In this document: piece after piece, positions 17,122 through 26,145 of the stretch
Position numbering within the stretch: the stretch's first letter is position 1
Layout: every line of letters begins with the position of its first letter
Source of the DNA: Pseudoteredinibacter isoporae
Lineage (GTDB): Bacteria > Pseudomonadota > Gammaproteobacteria > Pseudomonadales > Cellvibrionaceae
Length of the DNA: 64,000 nt
Assembly: GCF_011602085.1 (NCBI RefSeq)
Contig: NZ_JAAONY010000002.1
Location: forward strand, 310,001-374,000
Direction of reading: 5' to 3'
Program-made: the position numbers and the translations under genes
Notes under the pieces: generated by a model
Seen by the model: only the letters and a program-made list of their open reading frames with translations
Told to the model about the DNA's origin: nothing
The model's database searches: none

Positions 17122-17135
17122 AAGTGACATCACTT
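17122..17135. promoter_or_regulatory. TetR operator candidate 2
   Basis: AAGTGA and TCACTT are mirrored around CA, forming a 14-base palindrome that lies 26 bases upstream of the TetR start codon. Its core matches the first site. The centre-to-centre distance is about 46 bp. Autoregulation and operon repression are inferred. Confidence 0.7.
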
Positions 17136-17161
17136 TTAGCATTTATGGCATAATTCCATCC

Positions 17162-17767
17162 ATGAATAGCCTCATTACTCCCAAAACAAAAAAAGGCATC
17201 GAAACCCGCAACCGCTTGCTGGAAGCGGCCAGAACGGTTGCCATGAAATTCGATGGACAAATAGAAATTGCTCGCGTTGCCAAAGAAGCCGACGTGGTCG
17301 CCAGTGTGGTACATCGCTATTTTGGATCGAAAAATGGCTTAGTGACCGCAATTGTCGATGACTACTACGACCGCCTAAACAAAGAGATTTTTACCCTGGA
17401 CCTGCACAAATCCATGGACTGGATGGAAAGCGAAAAAATTCGCCTGAAAATGGGCATCGACTTTATGTACGAAGAGCCCTTTACCCGTGTTATTCACGGG
17501 CAGTTCGCCCGAGCCCCGGAAGTCGCCAGCCGAGAACGCGAGCGAATTGCTGCCGTTATTACCCGCACCGCCAAAGGCATCAAACGTGCACAATCTCTGG
17601 GCACACTCCCCTCACATGTGGATGCCGATCTCGCGGGCGCCGCCATGTTTGGGGCACTCGTTCAGGTGATCTCACACGCCCTCTCCAGAAAGCGCAAACC
17701 ATCAAAAGACGCAGTATTTGAAGTGATGTGGCGGCAGGTTGCCGCATCGGTGGATATGCCCTCCTGA
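17162..17767 (+). CDS. TetR-family transcriptional regulator
   Basis: This 201-residue protein has an N-terminal TetR helix-turn-helix (residues 12-60; RNRLLEAARTVAMKFDG, VASVVHRYFGSKNGLVTAIV) and a helical ligand domain. It is divergent from the enoyl-CoA hydratase/oxidoreductase/RidA operon across 119 bp with two near-identical palindromes. That is a strong case for repression of the operon and of itself. An acyl-CoA or related metabolite as inducer is a guess from the operon's content. Confidence 0.92.
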   Translation: MNSLITPKTKKGIETRNRLLEAARTVAMKFDGQIEIARVAKEADVVASVVHRYFGSKNGLVTAIVDDYYDRLNKEIFTLDLHKSMDWMESEKIRLKMGIDFMYEEPFTRVIHGQFARAPEVASRERERIAAVITRTAKGIKRAQSLGTLPSHVDADLAGAAMFGALVQVISHALSRKRKPSKDAVFEVMWRQVAASVDMPS

Positions 17768-17867
17768 GCCCGCGTATATAAGGATGCCATAAAGCTTGCG
17801 GCACAACACAAATCTTGGACTGAGCCGGTGATACACTCTCGAAAACTATTCTGCCGAAGAGTAAGAC

Positions 17868-18422
17868 ATGAAGAATTTATTGCTCCTGTTTTCAGCCCTT
17901 GTCCTTTCCGCTTGCGCAAGCCACACCTCACTCAGCAAACCCGAACAACGCAAAGTCATTCTGGATATGGAATCCAGCGTGCTGAAGGAAATGTACAGTA
18001 AAAACCCTTCCCTTCGTGCGGTGGTCGCAGAGTCACCCGGCTATGCCGTTTTCAGCAACGCTAACATTAATCTGATCCTGGCCAGCTTTGGCTCTGGTTA
18101 CGGCGTGGTCACGAATAGCAAGAGCAAAGCCAAAACCTATATGAAAATGGGTGAAGTGGGCATCGGCCTGGGGGTAGGCGTAAAGGACTTCCGCATATTG
18201 ATCGTCTTCGATAACCAAAGTGCCATGAACGACTTTATCAACAGCGGCTGGGGATTCGGCGGCCAGGCGGATGCCGCCGTAAAATCAAGCAATAAAGGCG
18301 GAGCGGTCGGGGGCGAAAAATCCATTAGCGGATTCAGGGTTTATCAAATCACCAAAGCCGGCGTTGCTCTGCAGGCCACACTTAAAGGAACAAAATTCTG
18401 GAAGGACGACCTGCTGAATTAA
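17868..18422 (+). CDS. YSC84/SYLF-domain lipoprotein
   Basis: The 184-residue protein has a lipoprotein signal (lipobox LSAC at about 15-18). A YSC84/SYLF-like lipid-binding domain follows, with ESPGYAVFSNANINL, GSGYGVV and GFGGQADAAVKSSNKGGAVGG. SYLF domains bind lipids in eukaryotes; the bacterial proteins are envelope lipoproteins of unknown role. It is single and convergent with the LysR gene. Confidence 0.82.
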   Translation: MKNLLLLFSALVLSACASHTSLSKPEQRKVILDMESSVLKEMYSKNPSLRAVVAESPGYAVFSNANINLILASFGSGYGVVTNSKSKAKTYMKMGEVGIGLGVGVKDFRILIVFDNQSAMNDFINSGWGFGGQADAAVKSSNKGGAVGGEKSISGFRVYQITKAGVALQATLKGTKFWKDDLLN

Positions 18423-18442
18423 GCAAAAATATATTTGCACTC

Positions 18443-19399
18443 CTATAAATGTTGGCTCAGATTCTCTTTGAGCCAACGGGCAAATCGTTCAACATTTTCA
18501 CCAGAGTCTTTGCGCGTCACAATATAATAATTCCAGGATGTTGAAATCGCACAGTCCGGGTAAAGATTCACCAGACTGCCGTTGGCAATTTCGCTACGAA
18601 CAAGATACTCACGAGCCAGTGCAACGCCTTGGCTCATTTTGGCCATTTCGATAGCTGCCAATGAAGCATTCACTTCCAAATAGTGACCAGCTTCCAACCT
18701 GGCATTGCTTACCTTTTTTCTGTTAACCTTTTCACCATTCCCGTTCGTATTAGCCGCTTTTTCAAACCACTCTGACCAACCGGGATAGCGCGGGTTTTTC
18801 ATGGTAGCGTCTCGAATCAAGGTTTGTCTCAGCAACCCATCCAATCCGGTAACTTCCGGGTGTTCCTCCAGCAAACGCGGACAGCAAACTGGAAACAGCT
18901 TTTCGTCGCGAACCAGTTCAATGACATCTAGACCGGCAGAACTAACTTCTTGCCCATAACGAATAGCAATATCCGCTTCGCCAGCCGACACGTCCAATAC
19001 TCGATCTGTCATATCCAAACGAACATCCAACTCCGGGTTTTCGCTCAAAAAACTCGGTAGCAACTGCAATAACCACTTCGCCATCACCGAAGGTGAAGAA
19101 CTGAGCGTGACCACATTTGAACGTGACAAACCCTTCAACGTATCCGTAATGGACACCAAGCTCCGAAAAGCCTCACTCAAACTCGGCAGAACCTCCAGGG
19201 CTTCCTTAGTCGGCGTTAAACGCTTACCACCACGACCGCGATGGAACAGCTGAATATCCAAGTAAGATTCCAAAGTCCTCACCAACTGCCCTACCGCCTC
19301 AGGCGTTACCCCAATCTCATCGGCAGCGGCCTTAAAACTGCCCAACCTGGCAGTGGCTTCGAAGGCGCGGAGGGCATTTAGGTGGGTTGGGGATTTCAT
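18443..19399 (-). CDS. LysR-family regulator (GcvA-like)
   Basis: The 318-residue regulator starts MKSPTHLNALRAFEATARLGSF, the classical LysR helix-turn-helix. A GcvA-type ligand-binding half follows (AIRYGQEVSSAG, FPVCCPRLLEEHPEV). The start at 19399 has AAAGGCG nearby upstream. An insertion rich in Asn/Lys around residue 225 (AANTNGNGEKVNRKKVSN) is unusual. It is convergent with the YSC84 gene and faces 376 bases of noncoding DNA before the RHS locus, so no certain target can be named. Confidence 0.88.
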   Translation of the reverse strand: MKSPTHLNALRAFEATARLGSFKAAADEIGVTPEAVGQLVRTLESYLDIQLFHRGRGGKRLTPTKEALEVLPSLSEAFRSLVSITDTLKGLSRSNVVTLSSSPSVMAKWLLQLLPSFLSENPELDVRLDMTDRVLDVSAGEADIAIRYGQEVSSAGLDVIELVRDEKLFPVCCPRLLEEHPEVTGLDGLLRQTLIRDATMKNPRYPGWSEWFEKAANTNGNGEKVNRKKVSNARLEAGHYLEVNASLAAIEMAKMSQGVALAREYLVRSEIANGSLVNLYPDCAISTSWNYYIVTRKDSGENVERFARWLKENLSQHL

Positions 19400-19775
19400 G
19401 GAATCGCCTTTCTTCGTTAGCATCTAAGTCAGACAGCTTATAATACAGTATTTTTTGCCAGCGTTAATTATCAAGAAAACACAGCCACTATCAAAAGTCT
19501 TACCGATGATTTTCAGGGCTGAGTTCAGCCTAATTCCTAGCATGTGACGGCATGCCCTTACGACGCTCTTTATGATACTAGGCGTCTCCGAATGATTAAG
19601 AATTATCAATTCATACTTTAAAACCAATTTAACATTCAGCTCAAGAAAAGTTCCTAAAACCTCTGAATGATTTACCTGTAAGACACCTTCTTTTCCAAAA
19701 ACAATTCAGCAAGAATGCTCACCGCATTACCGTATTTTGGTTATCACCAACCTCAAGTAGCCTTGGAGTTTTTTC
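19400..19775. other. Intergenic region before the RHS locus
   Basis: This stretch of 376 bases is AT-rich, with no gene I can support. It must hold the promoters of the LysR gene and of the RHS locus. GGAG lies ten bases before the RHS start at 19776. I see no clear palindrome. Confidence 0.4.
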
Positions 19776-22700
19776 ATGGAACGAGTCCTCACCGGTATTT
19801 TACTGGCGACCCTTGTCGCACTGTGCCCTCAACTTTCCCAGTCCAACCCAATTCCGGATTACTATTCCGCTCCCGGAAAAAGTCAGGATCGCTCAGAAGC
19901 AGTAACCCAAATGGAGCGAATCGATCCTTTCAGTGGCTCACTGAATTTATCCTATGTGGATATTCATTTGCCCGGTAGTAACGGTTTCGATATTAACATC
20001 AATCGAATTTATCGATCATTGGCTGGAGACCCCAATTTAATTGGGCAACCGTATTTAAAAGGCGCACGCAAGGTCACCGGTCTCGGCTGGGATATTCATA
20101 TGGGCCGGGTTTGGACCCACAACAACAAACCCATTACCGGCGCGACCTGCAGAACCAATAACGTGTCGTTTGAGAAAAGTCCAGTACTGGAACTGGCTGA
20201 TGGCTCGCGCATCTCCCTGGTTGATGCCAAGCCTGGCATTGATCACTACGATTTAATCGGACGCAACAACTGGATTGCCCGCTGTCGCAGCAACGGCGGC
20301 CTGGAAGTCTACGATTCAAAAGGCACTAAGTACACCTATAGCCTTTGGGGGCTGGTGGGAATAACTGATTTCCAACAAGATAATCAGTTTGCGTATCTCG
20401 TCACGCGAATCGAAGATACCTACGGCAACCGCATCAATATTAACTACACAAGCCGTATTACCAACTACAAGGTCATTGAATCGGTTACTGCCAACGACGG
20501 CCGAAGAGTTACATTCAACTACAAAAAACTCAATTCCAGCAAAACCTTGCTCAAGAGCATATCCGCTCACGGTCGCACGGTGAAGTATCAGTATAAGTCC
20601 GTCCCAAGTGGCAACGGCAAAGTATTCTTGAGTCAAGCCGTGCCGCCACAAGGGCGTAGCTGGAAATATCAGTACAAAACCTCTGCAGGTGCAGGGCGTT
20701 ACTCAATATCAGGAGTGACTTCTCCGACTAGCCTAAAATCCGAATACACTTTCGGTGCCGTCGCATTCGATGGTTCAACCTTTGAAAAAACGACAGTTGT
20801 TACCCGAAAGAAACTGAGCTGGGGAAACAAATCTGCTGACTGGACCTACAGCTACTCCCCCGCCGGAACTGGTCGCCCTGTTCTGGGCAGTTTTCCTTCC
20901 AATATGGAGCAAGACGTTACGACCATCGTAGGGCCCTATTATTGCCAGAAATACACACATATCGGAAACCAGGCAATTACCAAGTCAACGCTTTCCGGTG
21001 TAAGTCCCTATATCTACCTTGTGGGAACGCTCACCGAGAAGGTGCAATACCGAGACAGAAACTGCTCTCATGTTCTACAACGTGACTTATACGACTGGGC
21101 TGAAATTGAAATTTCAGAACAAAACAATGTTCAACGCAGAGGCTTAAAAGTTCAGGAAGAGTATTCATTCCCTGTACTCAGACAACGTGAAACCACATTG
21201 AATGGAGATCTCTACCGGGAAACCTATTCAAACTTTGATGTCTACGGAAACCCTCAACGAATCGATTCCAGAGGCTCCAAAAGTAAGATCACTTACCTTA
21301 GCTACAAGAATGATCTACAACGCTGGATTGTGGGGCTTCCACTGGAAAACAGAATCAGTAATATTCCTGGTTCGACTAAAAACACCTACACCTCTCAAGG
21401 AAATCTCTCCCGCAGTGACGCTTACGGAGTTATCACTCAATACCACTATGACGGACGGGGCAACCTAAGCAGCCAGACAGATCCAGCAGGAAGGATTACT
21501 CGCTATTCAAACTACAGTGCCGGGCAACCCGAAAAAACCACCTATCCCGATTCCTCAACTGTAAAGCTCTCAGTGAATCGTTTCGGAGAAGTTGAGTCGT
21601 TTACCGACCAACTCAACCGAACCACTGGATATAGCTATGACCATCTTGGGCGTCTGACCTATATCAACACGCCTCGTTCAAATGACAGCAACATTAAAAT
21701 CAGTTACAGCTATCCACGCTCGGGAATTAGGCGCACCCTCAAACGAGGGCGCTTCAAAGAACAAAAAACCTTTGACGCCCAGGGCTCCCTGACCAATCAA
21801 ACCTCAGAAGGTATTTCCCTGAGCTATAGCTATGACCTATTAGGCCGCAAGGTTCAAGATTACCTGCCAAATTCAAAAAGTTTATTCTCCAGAACAGAAT
21901 ATGATGCCTTGGGCCGTACCACAAAGATGACCCATGCTGACGGCAGCTCCCAAAGATTTGAGTACAATTCAAACTACTCAGTAAAACATACGGATGAAAA
22001 CAATCGAATCAGATATCAACACTTTGATGTCTTCGGTAATCCGAGTGAAAAAGCCCTGAAGCAATTTGAAATTCCAGGTGGACAGCTGTTAAAGATCACT
22101 CGGAATAACCTACTACAGCCAATTTCCTATCAGTATGTCACCTATACAGGCTCAAAAACCAGAAACCTGAGTTACAACAACAAGCGGTTTTTGATCAAGG
22201 AGACCCATCCTGACTACGGCGATGTCAGTTACACCCACTACAACGATGGCCAGGTAAAAACTAAACAAACAGGCTTCCAACCCGCAATAAACTACACATA
22301 CGATAGTTTTGGAAGACTCCAGAGCATTAACTATCCCGAAGATACCCCGGACGAAAGTTATCAATACGACCTATACGGCAATATGACAGAAGTCACCAAG
22401 GGTGATTCCATTCGCCGCTATGAGTACGATCTTGGAAATAACTTATCCAAAGAAACTCTGCTAATTCAAGGCGGAAACAGCTTCGTTGCTCAATATGAAT
22501 ACAATGCCATTGATGCCTTGAACTATCTGACCTACCCAAGTGGCCGCCGGATTAACCTGAAGCCTGATGACTTAGGGCGCCCGAGAAGCGTGAGCGGTTT
22601 CGTTTCCCGCATCGAATATTTTCCCAATGGCATGTTGAAACGGGTGAACTATGGCAATGGTAGAAAGCAGATCTTTACGCAGTCTGCACAACGACTGTGG

Positions 22701-24104
22701 CCAGATACACAAATCATCGCCGGTGTCATGAGCTTCGACTACGCCTTCGACCCCAAAGGCAACATGAAAAGTATGAGCAGTATCACAGGCCCCTACCCTG
22801 ACCTTGTTATGCAATACGACTCGAACGACCAGTTAATCAGCACGGCAAGAGGTTCAACCACAGAAAGCTTTGCATACGACTACGCACACAACATCACCAG
22901 CAACAATCGAGGCACCCAAAATCTAAGCCTGGCTTACAGCTCAGCTGACTGGCGCCTGTCCAGTGTTAACAAAGACGGCGTAATCTCTGATGTGAATTAT
23001 GACGATTACGGCCACACCACATCAATTGGCGTCGAACGCCGATACTCATTCGGCCACGACGGTCATCTTAAAACCTATAACAACCATACTAAGTATGCGT
23101 ACGACGGAGCTGGCAATCGTTTTCTGAAAACCGATCCCGATAGACGCAGGGAGTTCTTTTACAGCCGCTCAGGTTTACTGCTTGCAGAATACGACCCGAT
23201 CGCCCAGGGCGGCCTCGAGCACATTTATCTTCAGAAGAAACGTATTGCCAGCCTTATCCAGTGTGCCTCTGACCTGGACAGCGATGGCGACGGCGAATCT
23301 GACTGCAAAGAGCAACTTCGCACTCAGCCCCCTGCCCCTGCACCCGACAACAGCGATACAGGTGACGACAATAATGGTGGAGATAACTCAGGAGGAGACA
23401 ACTCCGGCGATGATGGTAGTGACGATGGAGACAATTCAGGAGATAACGGCGACTCCGGAGGCGACGGAACCGGCGAAGATGATGGTTCAGTCGACAATAT
23501 CCCTGATGGCAACTGCACTGATTATGATCCAAACGACACACTTTCAAACGACATCATAGATCCGAATGAGCAGTGGCAGTGTCGCCGCACATTACCGGCA
23601 GATGCCGCCTATTTCGTATTCAGCGAACTATGCATTGACCCCACACAAAACATCTATCGTTTGGAACACTACGATATGCGACCTCCCGGCTCTCCCGAAA
23701 GGCCGCCCGAGCCAGTTCCCGTTGTAGATGACAGTTGGTACTGCAATGACATTGTCCCAATCCAGAACGAGTTTCGTCATCAGCTCTGTATCAGCGGAAG
23801 AGAAGATGCTTATGCAATCCAGGTTACTCGAGTAGCTGGAGGCTGCTCAGGCGGTACAGATGATGGAACTGGCCCTGACGATGACAATGGTGGAGGCGGT
23901 ACCGGCAATGGAGGGAGCGGAGGCAATGGCGACAATGGCGAGGACGACTGCCCTGACACCGGAATTTGCGTAGGCGACGGAGGTGGAGGCACCGGAGGCC
24001 CGGTTGACGAATGCCCCGCCACGGCAATCTGTGTTGGCGGTGGCGGCAACGGCCCCGTCATCATCCAGGCTCGACGTAATAACAGCGGCAAAAAAGGAGA
24101 TTAA
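19776..24104 (+). CDS. Sec-exported RHS shell protein with Cys/Gly-rich tail
   Basis: The 1442-residue protein has a signal peptide (1-23) and then the typical RHS N-terminal motif DPFSGSLNLSYVDIHLPG. A long run of YD repeats (about 480-1140; GYSYDHLGRLTYINTP, YSYDLLGRKVQDY) should fold into a cocoon-like shell. It stops at about residue 1157 with EHIYLQKKRIASLI, which in normal RHS proteins is followed directly by the core. Here instead come a calcium-type DSDGDGESD loop (1165-1175), an Asp/Gly/Asn-rich linker, a Cys-containing domain (1245-1358) and a Gly-rich end with two CP(D/A)T(G/A)ICVG units. It has no PAAR or VgrG part, so Sec export is implied. The missing core is in the next gene. 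Confidence 0.9.
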   Translation: MERVLTGILLATLVALCPQLSQSNPIPDYYSAPGKSQDRSEAVTQMERIDPFSGSLNLSYVDIHLPGSNGFDININRIYRSLAGDPNLIGQPYLKGARKVTGLGWDIHMGRVWTHNNKPITGATCRTNNVSFEKSPVLELADGSRISLVDAKPGIDHYDLIGRNNWIARCRSNGGLEVYDSKGTKYTYSLWGLVGITDFQQDNQFAYLVTRIEDTYGNRININYTSRITNYKVIESVTANDGRRVTFNYKKLNSSKTLLKSISAHGRTVKYQYKSVPSGNGKVFLSQAVPPQGRSWKYQYKTSAGAGRYSISGVTSPTSLKSEYTFGAVAFDGSTFEKTTVVTRKKLSWGNKSADWTYSYSPAGTGRPVLGSFPSNMEQDVTTIVGPYYCQKYTHIGNQAITKSTLSGVSPYIYLVGTLTEKVQYRDRNCSHVLQRDLYDWAEIEISEQNNVQRRGLKVQEEYSFPVLRQRETTLNGDLYRETYSNFDVYGNPQRIDSRGSKSKITYLSYKNDLQRWIVGLPLENRISNIPGSTKNTYTSQGNLSRSDAYGVITQYHYDGRGNLSSQTDPAGRITRYSNYSAGQPEKTTYPDSSTVKLSVNRFGEVESFTDQLNRTTGYSYDHLGRLTYINTPRSNDSNIKISYSYPRSGIRRTLKRGRFKEQKTFDAQGSLTNQTSEGISLSYSYDLLGRKVQDYLPNSKSLFSRTEYDALGRTTKMTHADGSSQRFEYNSNYSVKHTDENNRIRYQHFDVFGNPSEKALKQFEIPGGQLLKITRNNLLQPISYQYVTYTGSKTRNLSYNNKRFLIKETHPDYGDVSYTHYNDGQVKTKQTGFQPAINYTYDSFGRLQSINYPEDTPDESYQYDLYGNMTEVTKGDSIRRYEYDLGNNLSKETLLIQGGNSFVAQYEYNAIDALNYLTYPSGRRINLKPDDLGRPRSVSGFVSRIEYFPNGMLKRVNYGNGRKQIFTQSAQRLWPDTQIIAGVMSFDYAFDPKGNMKSMSSITGPYPDLVMQYDSNDQLISTARGSTTESFAYDYAHNITSNNRGTQNLSLAYSSADWRLSSVNKDGVISDVNYDDYGHTTSIGVERRYSFGHDGHLKTYNNHTKYAYDGAGNRFLKTDPDRRREFFYSRSGLLLAEYDPIAQGGLEHIYLQKKRIASLIQCASDLDSDGDGESDCKEQLRTQPPAPAPDNSDTGDDNNGGDNSGGDNSGDDGSDDGDNSGDNGDSGGDGTGEDDGSVDNIPDGNCTDYDPNDTLSNDIIDPNEQWQCRRTLPADAAYFVFSELCIDPTQNIYRLEHYDMRPPGSPERPPEPVPVVDDSWYCNDIVPIQNEFRHQLCISGREDAYAIQVTRVAGGCSGGTDDGTGPDDDNGGGGTGNGGSGGNGDNGEDDCPDTGICVGDGGGGTGGPVDECPATAICVGGGGNGPVIIQARRNNSGKKGD

Positions 24105-24109
24105 GGACA

Positions 24110-25489
24110 ATGAACGACTCAATACAACGCCGCTTACTGGCCCTACTACTAGTCATCTCAGCACTTCTGGGGAATGCCGCAAACGCGGCGCCCAGCGAAG
24201 ACATTGTGTACTACCACAATGACATTCTGGGTAATCCCCTTGCGGCAACAGACGAATCCGGCAATGTCATCTGGCAAGAGTCCTACACCGCATTCGGCGA
24301 AAAAACCATCAAGGACGAAGCCAGTAATAATAACCCCCTCGCCTTTACCGGCCATTATCAGGATCGTGAAAGCGGCCTGACTTACATGAAGGGACGTTAC
24401 TACTCTCCAGAACTCGGTCGATTTTTGAGCCCTGATCCAGCTAATTTCTCCAGCCAACTAGAGGAAAACCCTTTATTTTTCAATCGCTATGTCTATGCAA
24501 ATAACAATCCCTATACCTATGTTGATCCCGACGGGAGATACGCTACTGCGGCTCTAGGAGCTGTATTTGGCGCGATAACCCTTTATGAAACCTATCAAAC
24601 TTATCAAAACGAAGGAGCTGGTGCCGCAGCAAAAAGCCTGCTAATTGGGGCAGTAATGAGCGCAACTGGACTAGGCGCCCTCAAAGTAGCCGGCAAAGGG
24701 TTGAAATGGGCGAAGAGTAAAATTCCTGCTGGCTCGGGCCCCAAAGGTATTAGCCCACCAATAGATGTTGCAAAGAAAACAGCGAACCTTTGCTTTGTTG
24801 CTGGAACAAAAATTAAAACTCCCGATGGGGAGAAACATATCGAAGATATTGAAGCTGGCGACAGCGTTTATGCCTACGATCAAGAAACAAATGAACTTGT
24901 TGTTCGCACAGTTACAGATACCTACCACAACTGGACTGAAGACTTAGTTGATATTCGTATTGACGGCGAAGTTATAACGTCTACACCCTCTCACAAATAT
25001 TGGTTGCCTGAAATCGAAAAATGGGTTGCGGCGAAAGACTTGACGGTTGACACTAAACTGCTGAAAACAGATGGTTCTGCTTCAATAATCAATAGTGTTG
25101 ATTTTCGTAAAGGTCTTACCGACGTATTTAACTTTGAGGTAGAAGGTGAGCATAACTACTTCGTAGGTGAGCAGGGTGTATTGGTCCATAACGGGCCAGG
25201 AGGAGCCTCCGAAGCAGATTTTAACCAAGCGAGAAATGTTGCGCTAGAATGGCTGGAACAAAGGGGCTTTAAGGCTCATTCACCGAAAATTGGTAAGTTT
25301 GGTCCTAGCGCTGGCCAACCCATTGGGATGCAGTCAGCAGATGGAAAGGCTCACTTTCGTATTGAGTTTGATGAGCGAAACGGGGCTCATATCAATGTAC
25401 AATCAGGGAAAGAAAAAGGGCCGCATTTTAAATTTAAAGGCGATCAGAAAACGGTTAACAATATTGTCAAGCGTTTTATGTGTAAGTAG
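24110..25489 (+). CDS. Separate RHS core-Hint-toxin protein with own signal peptide
   Basis: This 459-residue protein has its own signal peptide (1-26, ending ANA). It then carries the RHS-associated core (29-145; YYHNDILGNPLAATD, FTGHYQDRESGLTYMKGRYY, NRYVYANNNPYTYVDPDG). Two hydrophobic stretches follow (146-190), then a Hint autoprocessing domain that begins at Cys about 227 (CFVAGTKIKTPDG) and ends VLVHN at about 361. A tip of about 98 residues with HFRIEF and AHINVQSGKEKGPHF has the spacing of a small nuclease-like toxin; its class is not certain. The start lies five bases after the shell gene and has AAGGA upstream, so the genes are co-translated. Confidence 0.9.
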   Translation: MNDSIQRRLLALLLVISALLGNAANAAPSEDIVYYHNDILGNPLAATDESGNVIWQESYTAFGEKTIKDEASNNNPLAFTGHYQDRESGLTYMKGRYYSPELGRFLSPDPANFSSQLEENPLFFNRYVYANNNPYTYVDPDGRYATAALGAVFGAITLYETYQTYQNEGAGAAAKSLLIGAVMSATGLGALKVAGKGLKWAKSKIPAGSGPKGISPPIDVAKKTANLCFVAGTKIKTPDGEKHIEDIEAGDSVYAYDQETNELVVRTVTDTYHNWTEDLVDIRIDGEVITSTPSHKYWLPEIEKWVAAKDLTVDTKLLKTDGSASIINSVDFRKGLTDVFNFEVEGEHNYFVGEQGVLVHNGPGGASEADFNQARNVALEWLEQRGFKAHSPKIGKFGPSAGQPIGMQSADGKAHFRIEFDERNGAHINVQSGKEKGPHFKFKGDQKTVNNIVKRFMCK

Positions 25490-25498
25490 GAATCAGAT

Positions 25499-25927
25499 AT
25501 GTCATTTGAAGAAGAATTATTGGTTAACCTAGATGCTTTTATAAAGACTGGCGAAGTCTATTTAGAAGAATCGAGCGAGGCCTATTTTGGTCGTCTTGCA
25601 GAGGTTTTTCCGTTAGGCGGCTCAAAAATTAGTTGGGATCAAGTCCCGAATTCAATTGTTGAAACCACAAATAATAAAAATGATGTGGCCGAATGGGTTA
25701 ATTTTTTTAACGCGATTATTGAAAAAAAAGGCTTAAGCGGAAAGCTTGTTTATATTAATGACAGTGCAATTGAATGTGCTCTAACCATGTCAATTGACAT
25801 TCTGAGGAAATGCATTAAGCAAATATTAGAGTACCCTGATCATCACTATTTTATAGGTGAGAATTATGCGTGGTGCATGACGTTCACAATGGAAGGTGAT
25901 ATGACTTTCGGATTTAAGCCTGAATAA
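25499..25927 (+). CDS. Putative immunity protein of the RHS toxin
   Basis: This acidic, soluble 142-residue protein starts nine bases after the toxin stop. No family is recognised. Position, size, low G+C and acidity fit the immunity partner that polymorphic toxins carry directly downstream. The helical middle (VAEWVNFFNAIIEKKGLSGK) and an aromatic C-terminus (HHYFIGENYAWCMTFTMEG) are the visible features. The immunity role is inferred from context only. Confidence 0.75.
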   Translation: MSFEEELLVNLDAFIKTGEVYLEESSEAYFGRLAEVFPLGGSKISWDQVPNSIVETTNNKNDVAEWVNFFNAIIEKKGLSGKLVYINDSAIECALTMSIDILRKCIKQILEYPDHHYFIGENYAWCMTFTMEGDMTFGFKPE

Positions 25928-25928
25928 C

Positions 25929-26096
25929 TTGGATAGAATTAGTCCCGCCATCGCGGGACTAATAGTGTCTTTTGTTTCTTTAATCAGCATAGACACAATT
26001 CCTTTTTATGTGACCATATCATTCTTTGGCTTATCTCTCTTTGACTTTACGTCCGCTGGTTATAAATTTTATCAGGTAATTCGGACAATAAGTTAG
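25929..26096 (+). CDS. Possible small membrane protein after the immunity gene
   Basis: An open frame of 55 residues starts at a TTG two bases past the immunity stop and runs to TAG at 26094. It reads as a hydrophobic peptide with two segments (AIAGLIVSFVSLISI and FYVTISFFGLSLFDF). No ribosome site is clear, and a perfect palindrome (25939-25962) lies within it, so it may instead be terminator plus noncoding DNA. I give it as a possibility. Confidence 0.3.
   Translation: MDRISPAIAGLIVSFVSLISIDTIPFYVTISFFGLSLFDFTSAGYKFYQVIRTIS
25939..25962 (+). terminator. Stem-loop after the immunity gene
   Basis: TTAGTCCCGC (25939-25948) and GCGGGACTAA (25953-25962) form a 10-bp perfect stem with a CATC loop. 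The nearby tail (TGTCTTTTGTTTCTTT) is T-rich but not a clean run. It probably ends the RHS transcript. Confidence 0.6.
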
Positions 26097-26145
26097 ATTT
26101 CCAAGTATCAAATACAGCAATCTATTATTTAGTATTGCTGCATTT

